DNA of 64,000 nucleotides from Perilla frutescens (lineage: Eukaryota > Streptophyta > Magnoliopsida > Lamiales > Lamiaceae): NCBI GenBank assembly GCA_026008535.1, contig BRKX01000014.1:41484506-41548505 (forward strand). The letters are read 5' to 3'. The first letter of the stretch is position 1. Each line of letters opens with the position of its first letter. The notes under the pieces were generated by a model. The model searched no databases, was not told the DNA's origin, and saw only the letters and a list, made by a program, of their open reading frames with translations. Shown in pieces: positions 59,135 to 64,000 of the stretch. The position numbers and the translations under genes are program-made.

Positions 59135-60787
59135 TCGCGCCTCCCCACGTCGAGCCTCAGACGTTAAATAAGGGCGCTTATCGGGAGGCAACCCGAGCAT
59201 TTATCTTCTTTGTTTTTTTATTATTGTTAAAAAAAAAAGTTCTAGTACGGCCTTCTAGTGCAGGGATATCCTCAAGTAGTGCCCCGATTCTTGCTGAGAT
59301 CTAGAACCTATTCAAGAGCTATACTCGCCGAATTATAAACCGGCTAGATGATCTCTATGACCGTCTCGAGGTTGTGGAACAAACCGTCGCCCACTTCTCC
59401 ATGTCTTCCTCTTAGTGACCACACAGTTTGCATTTTCTTTCCTTTTATATAGTTTTGTTATGCTTTTTTTTTTCTTTTGGGCCGTTCTCTTCTTTTGCAC
59501 AATGAGGACACTGTGATGTTTAAGTGTGGGGGGGGGGGAAGTTAGTTTTTGTCTTTTCAGTTTATTCTAAAAAAAAGAGTTTTATGTGGTTTTTAGTGTG
59601 TCAAGTCATTGGCTTACTTGAGATGGATTGCATGATAAGAAAGAGCATGATATGAGATTGGTCTTGAGTGGATGGTTTATCTCTTATGATTAAAATGTGC
59701 ACATGCTTGTATGTATTCTTGAATGAGGATATATGCAGAATTTAATCAAATTTGTTGAAGCTTACTATATTGTGAGAATTGAGCCTGATGAGCATTATAT
59801 ATGAGAAAGCTCAATTTATTTTCTTGCTGAGTGTATCGTACTTACATGTTGGATTTCTGATTTGCCCAGTTGCCATAATCACGCCGCTTTTGAGTTTCTT
59901 TGCATAAAAATGATTAAGGCATTTAGGATTACCAATTACTTTGGCTTGAAAAATTATCCATGACCTTCATTGTCCATTAGTGAGCCCGTTGTGCCTAATC
60001 CATTTATTCTTGATGATAAATAGCCACTAAATAATTAAGCCTTAGTCTTTTGGCCTGCTCTTGTCCCTTGAAAATGTGTAAGTGTATTTTTGGTTTGAAG
60101 TGAGTTTAAAGTCTGCTTGAAGATATTGGTGTTGAAGAGTTGACGAATGTGTATATGTCTCTGTTCTATTCCAAAAAAAAAAGAGATGAAAAGAAAAAAA
60201 AGAAGAAAAAAATATATATGAAAAAAAAGGAATAGGACGAGCATGAAAAAAAAGGGCTATGCTTAATTGTTGTCATTTATTTGGTTGCCCTGTATTATTG
60301 GAAGCCAACACTCAATTGGTTTTTGTTTATTTATTTGGAAAGTGCAGACGAACTTGGTGAATGTAGTTGATATGCTTATATGTTTTCAATTATTTTAGCC
60401 ATTTCATCCTTTCTATCCTACCTATGCACCCTAGCCCCGCTACAACCAGTGCAAAAAGACCTTTTGATTTGTGTATAGATCTCATTTGCATAGTAGAGAT
60501 TTTGACATATGGGCAAATTTATGTTTGAAAGCATCAAGTTATGATTTGTGTGAATTATATTCTGTCCATATCTTCTATTGAGAGAATTTGAGTGACCTTG
60601 GTGAGGCAGGATTGGTTTTGCATGTTTTTGACTTGAATGAAAAGCATGTGTACAGTTTTATGAAACAAGAGATTAGTTTGTGGACTGTGGATGATTGTAT
60701 CTTGTCTCTGACTTTGATTATTTTTCTTGAGTCTTTCTATTGTTTAGTGTTGCTCGAGGACGAGCATTGTCTAAGTGTGGGGGGGTT
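59135..60787 (+). other. noncoding 3' region of the Athila/Tat-like element with two purine tracts
   Basis: ATAAGGGCGCTTATCGGGAG and GGCAACCCGAG (about 59165-59200) form the block found after pol in Athila/Tat elements. AGGACACTGTGATG and TAAGTGTGGGGGGGGGGGAA at about 59510-59540 form an internal purine tract. The true polypurine tract, TAAGTGTGGGGGGGTT, lies at about 60772-60787 against the 3' LTR. No gene lies between them. Confidence 0.75.
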
Positions 60788-62151
60788 TGATTAGGTTGTT
60801 ATTTCGTATATATTTTGAGTCATTTTTGGTGTATGTTTGCGTAGTTACTCACCCTTTGGTCAAGTTTTGTGGAAGAATTTGTGTCTTGTGGTTGATTTCA
60901 GGTGGTTGACATGGAAGTGGAGATAATGACATTGTTTTGAAGGGTTTGGACACAATGGATTGAAGAAAGCTGAAGAGTCTGGAAAACAGTCGGTATGGGC
61001 ATACCGACTGGTGGACTGGGCGAATATTTGGACTGGAAATAGTGGATATCCACAAGCTGTGGGCCATGGACGATTTTTGGGCTATTTTTATTACTGTTGG
61101 ACTTTATTTTTATTATTTTCCTAGTTGGATTAGGATTAGATTTCTTTTATTAATTAATTAGTTAAGGATTTGGATAAAAGACTTCTAGATAGAGTAGGAC
61201 TCTAATATATCAGTATCCATTGCAGTACAATGATTTCAATCGTTAGATACACAGAGGGAGACGCCAGAAACGAATTCCTTTCTCTGTAGTACACGATATT
61301 CTTCAATTTTTCATTCTTCTTTTCATATTTCTTATCTATTAATTAATTTTTGAAGTGCCAATCCAATTATGAATTCAAGCTAAATGCGTTCTATTCCAGT
61401 GAAGATTAACAAAGCCCTGGCATAATCATTCTGTGAGATCTAATTGTTCTTTCTATTTTAATTAATTACATGTATCTGTGATTCTCGGTGTTTAAAGTTG
61501 TTAATTGTTTCGTCCTTGCTAGATAGTCGCGAATATTTAGTAGATCAGAATTAATTAGTAGCCAACTAAACCGGTCATCCGTAATTGTGGTTTAAGTTTA
61601 ATTAGTGGTACAACGATTCTTCAGAATCGAGGGAATAACAGTCTAAATTCAACGGTCCTGTGTTAGAGTCTGTTGGTTTTGAATCGGGTTTCTCTAGTGT
61701 CTAACGCTGTCGGCTCATTAAATCTATAGAGTGTCTCTTACGGTTGTCAGTCGATTAGGGAAATAATTAGTGAAGTGTCTTCCTGATTATCGAGAAACTA
61801 AGGAGAAATTAGGCTGCGTCAGTAAGTGTCTTCGGTGGCTATAACTGGTTTGCATGCATTAATTGGAAATATCTTTGCATCGAGGATCGGAATAATTAAG
61901 CTAGGGTGGAGTTAATTGGAAGCCGGAATACCTTTTTAATTTGTTAAGAAAACTACATTTATTTAATTGCTTTTAAATTTAGTTTTTACATTATAATCAA
62001 GATATTCGTGTAGAAGTTTTGTTACTGCAGACTGAAGTGTTCGAATAGTTCTCACCGGTCCTTTGGGAGACGATCTTGCTTGCTACTATTTTGGGTAGTG
62101 TGGGCATACCGACTGCGTATTGGATTATTTTTGGTGAAAAATGACGCACCA
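60788..62151 (+). repeat. 3' LTR of the Athila/Tat-like element
   Basis: It pairs with 55674-57038 with about 21 differences by eye. It holds the same palindrome (60987-61010) and half-site (62102-62115). Confidence 0.92.
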
Positions 62152-63577
62152 ATGGAGTTCATCGAGACATTTCCATACATCATCAAATACAAGTAAGGTA
62201 AAGAAAATATAGTAGCCGATGAATTGTCTAGAAGGTACGCGTTGCTTTCTACTTTGGATGCTAGATTACTAGGCTTTGAGTGCATTAAGGTATTGTATGG
62301 GAATGATGATAATTTTCGAGATGTTTATATTACATGTGAGAAATGTGGACATGGAAAGTTCTATAGGCAAGATGGTTATTTGTTTAGGGAGAATAAATTG
62401 TGTGTGCCTAACTATTCCATGCATGAGTTATTATTGTTGGAGTCACATGGTGGGGGTCTTATGGGGCATTTTGGAGTAGCTAAGATTTTATCCGTTCTGC
62501 AAGAACATTTCTTTTGGCCTCATATGAAGCATGATGTGGAAAAATTGTGTGCTAAATGTGTTACATGTCGACAAGCTAAGTCTAAAGTCCAACCACATGG
62601 TTTATACATGCCTTTGCCTATTCCTACATCGCCTTGGATAGACATATCTATGGATTTTGTGTTAGGATTGCCTAGGAGTAAACGTAGTCATGATTCTATA
62701 TTTTTCGTTGTTGATAGGTTCTCTAAAATGGCGCATTTTATTGTGTGTTCTAAGTCTAATGATGCGTCGCATATAGCTGATTTGTTCTTTAGGGAAGTTG
62801 TGCGATTACATGGCATGTCTAAAACAATTGTTTCTGATCGTGATGCTAAGTTCTTGAGTTACTTTTGGAAGACTTTGTGGTGTAAGTTAGGAACTAAGTT
62901 GTTGTTTTCTACTACTTGTCATCCACAGACTGATGGTCAAACGAAAGTAGTAAATAGGACTTTATCTACATTGTTGCGGGCATTAATAAAAAAAAATTAA
63001 AACTTGGAAAGAATGTTTGCCGCATATAGAGTTTGCATATAATAGGTCTGTTCATTCTACATCTCAGTTTTCACCGCTCGAAATTGCATATGGTTTTAAT
63101 CCTTTAACCCCATTGGATTTAATTCCTTTGCCTATGCAAGAGTTCACTAATTTGGATGGGAAAAAGAAAGCTGAATTTGTTAAACAGATTCATGAGAAGG
63201 GTAGAGCAAACATCGAAAGAAGAACCGAGCAGTACGCTGAGAAAGCTAACAAAGAACGGCGGAAGGTCGTGTTCGAACCCGACGAGTGGGTTTGGTTGCA
63301 CATGAGAAAAGAAAGGTTTTTGGCTCAACGGAGATCCAAGCTGTTACCTAGAGGCGATGGACCATTTCAAGTCCTTGAGCGCATTAGTGACAATGCTTAC
63401 AAGTTGGACTTGCCCGGTGGGTATAAAGTTAGTTCTACATTTAATGTTGCTGACTTAAGTCCTTTTGATGTAGGTGACGAGCTGGATTTGAGGACAAATT
63501 CTTTTCAAAAGGAGGAGAATGATATGCTCCATGCTAAGGAGGTGTCAGATCCAATCAAGTTCCTGAAGGACCCGTGA
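62152..63577 (+). pseudogene. RNase H end and integrase of the second Ty3/gypsy element
   Basis: It resumes in frame right after the nested element with MEFIETFPYIIKYK, a stop, then GKENIVADELSRRY. Integrase follows: the zinc-binding region (HGGGLMGHFG...CVTCRQAKSK), the core (SMDFVLGLPRSKRSHDSIFF, SDRDAKF, HPQTDGQTKVVNRT) and, after a frameshift in an A-run near 62990, the C-terminal part (GDGPFQVLERISDNAYKLDL). The frame crosses the purine tract into the 3' LTR. Confidence 0.88.
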
Positions 63578-63776
63578 CGCGATCGCGAGCTAAGAGGTTT
63601 AAGAAGAGCCTCAACGGGTTCATACGAGAGGTTTGGGAACAAGAGGCATCAAGGAGACCCATGGAAGGAGCCAAGGAGGGGGAACCCAGCTGAAAGGTAT
63701 TGATATCGGCACAAGGTTATCAAGAGTTGGAGTGCATTGCATGAAGATGAAAAGCAGTTGGTATGCCCATACTGTG
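63520..63776 (+). repeat. 3' LTR of the second Ty3/gypsy element, truncated by insertion
   Basis: It starts TGATATGCTCC after the purine tract AAAAGGAGGAGAA (63507-63519) and matches the first 257 bp of the LTR at 51102. At 63777 a different LTR begins. The remainder should lie beyond the window. Confidence 0.85.
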
Positions 63777-63977
63777 TGTTAGAAGGAAATAAATCAAAAT
63801 CCGGATCTAATTGATCCACCTAGAATAGATTTATTTCTTTCCTTGTACAAAAGCAATCTATCTCAATAAGTAGAGTGCTGTAATTCATTATTGATATACA
63901 AAAAAATAAAAACCAAAAACTATTGATCCATTGATCTCTATTGTTCGCCCCTTTAATGGCTTCAATACAATCTATCA
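63777..63977 (+). mobile_element. 5' LTR of a small copia element, running off the window
   Basis: The 201-bp LTR begins TGTTAGAAGG and ends AATCTATCA. It is followed at once by a primer site, TGGTATCAAAGC (63978-63989). It interrupts the 3' LTR of the Ty3/gypsy element, and the preceding CTGTG would be the target site. The interior and second LTR are outside the window. Confidence 0.75.
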
Positions 63978-64000
63978 TGGTATCAAAGCAACAGATCCAA

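Larger units (their letters stand above)
55674..62151 (+). mobile_element. Athila/Tat-like Ty3/gypsy element, gag-only derivative
   Basis: LTRs of 1365 and 1364 bp, TSD ATGGA on both sides (55669-55673 and 62152-62156), and primer site TGGCGCCGTTGCCGGGG. The coding part is gag plus a short piece preceding reverse transcriptase, after which pol is deleted. The conserved CGGGAGGCAACCCGAG block and a long noncoding 3' region follow, as in Athila/Tat elements. By eye the LTRs differ at about 21 positions (about 98.5% identical), so it is one of the younger insertions here. It depends on helper enzymes. Confidence 0.92.
51102..63776 (+). mobile_element. second Ty3/gypsy LTR retrotransposon, split by nested insertions
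   Basis: 5' LTR, primer site, gag, protease, reverse transcriptase, RNase H and integrase are all recognisable and homologous to the element at 3328. An Athila/Tat-like element (55674-62151) is inserted between reverse transcriptase and RNase H/integrase. The 3' LTR is cut at 63776 by a copia LTR. Many stops and frameshifts disable gag and pol. Its own right flank is outside the window, so no TSD can be checked. Confidence 0.9.

Overview
This is nuclear DNA of a flowering plant, most likely a eudicot. It is AT-rich, its genes have GT-AG introns, and it carries plant retrotransposons, MITEs, SINEs, Mutator-like and hAT elements. The two cellular gene families present are plant-specific: type IIB autoinhibited Ca2+-ATPases (ACA) and a D5-type cyclin. 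The species cannot be fixed from the sequence. There is no bacterial, organellar or CRISPR signal.

Layout. 1-12815 is a layered transposon nest. The 3' part of a Ty1/copia Sirevirus-like element (envelope-like ORF, polypurine tract, 3' LTR 11754-12815) was hit by a solo LTR (1321-2757, TSD TACAG) and by a decayed Ty3/gypsy element (3328-11208). 12991-14640 holds MITE debris. 14650-17580 is a degenerate ACA copy that kept a long open frame but lost its catalytic aspartate; a SINE with a perfect 16-bp TSD sits in its first intron. 17684-21238 holds a Tourist MITE and a Mutator-like element (19138-21229, 9-bp TSD) that appears to carry a piece of a plastid-lipid-associated protein gene. 22013-24472 is a minus-strand copia element with a large internal deletion. 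26457-30709 is the intact paralogue, a seven-exon ACA gene encoding 1020 residues.

30710-36350 is intergenic, with an hAT derivative (33098-34268, 8-bp TSD) that keeps the transposase C-terminus and lies inside an older LTR. 36354-37712 (minus) is a five-exon cyclin D5 gene. 38352-50840 holds a second Mutator-like element, two solo LTRs of one family (40398-42652 and 48102-50393) with GC-rich minisatellites, a short SINE, a second Tourist MITE, an hAT MITE (44151-45656), a 46-bp tandem array and other LTR pieces.

51102-64000 is another nest. A Ty3/gypsy element is split in its RNase H region by an Athila/Tat-like gag-only element (55674-62151, TSD ATGGA). Its 3' LTR is cut by a small copia 5' LTR (63777-63977) that runs off the window.

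Only the ACA gene and the cyclin gene look like functional host genes. The ACA pair arose by local duplication, since the match extends into the promoter, and the two copies were then separated by transposons.
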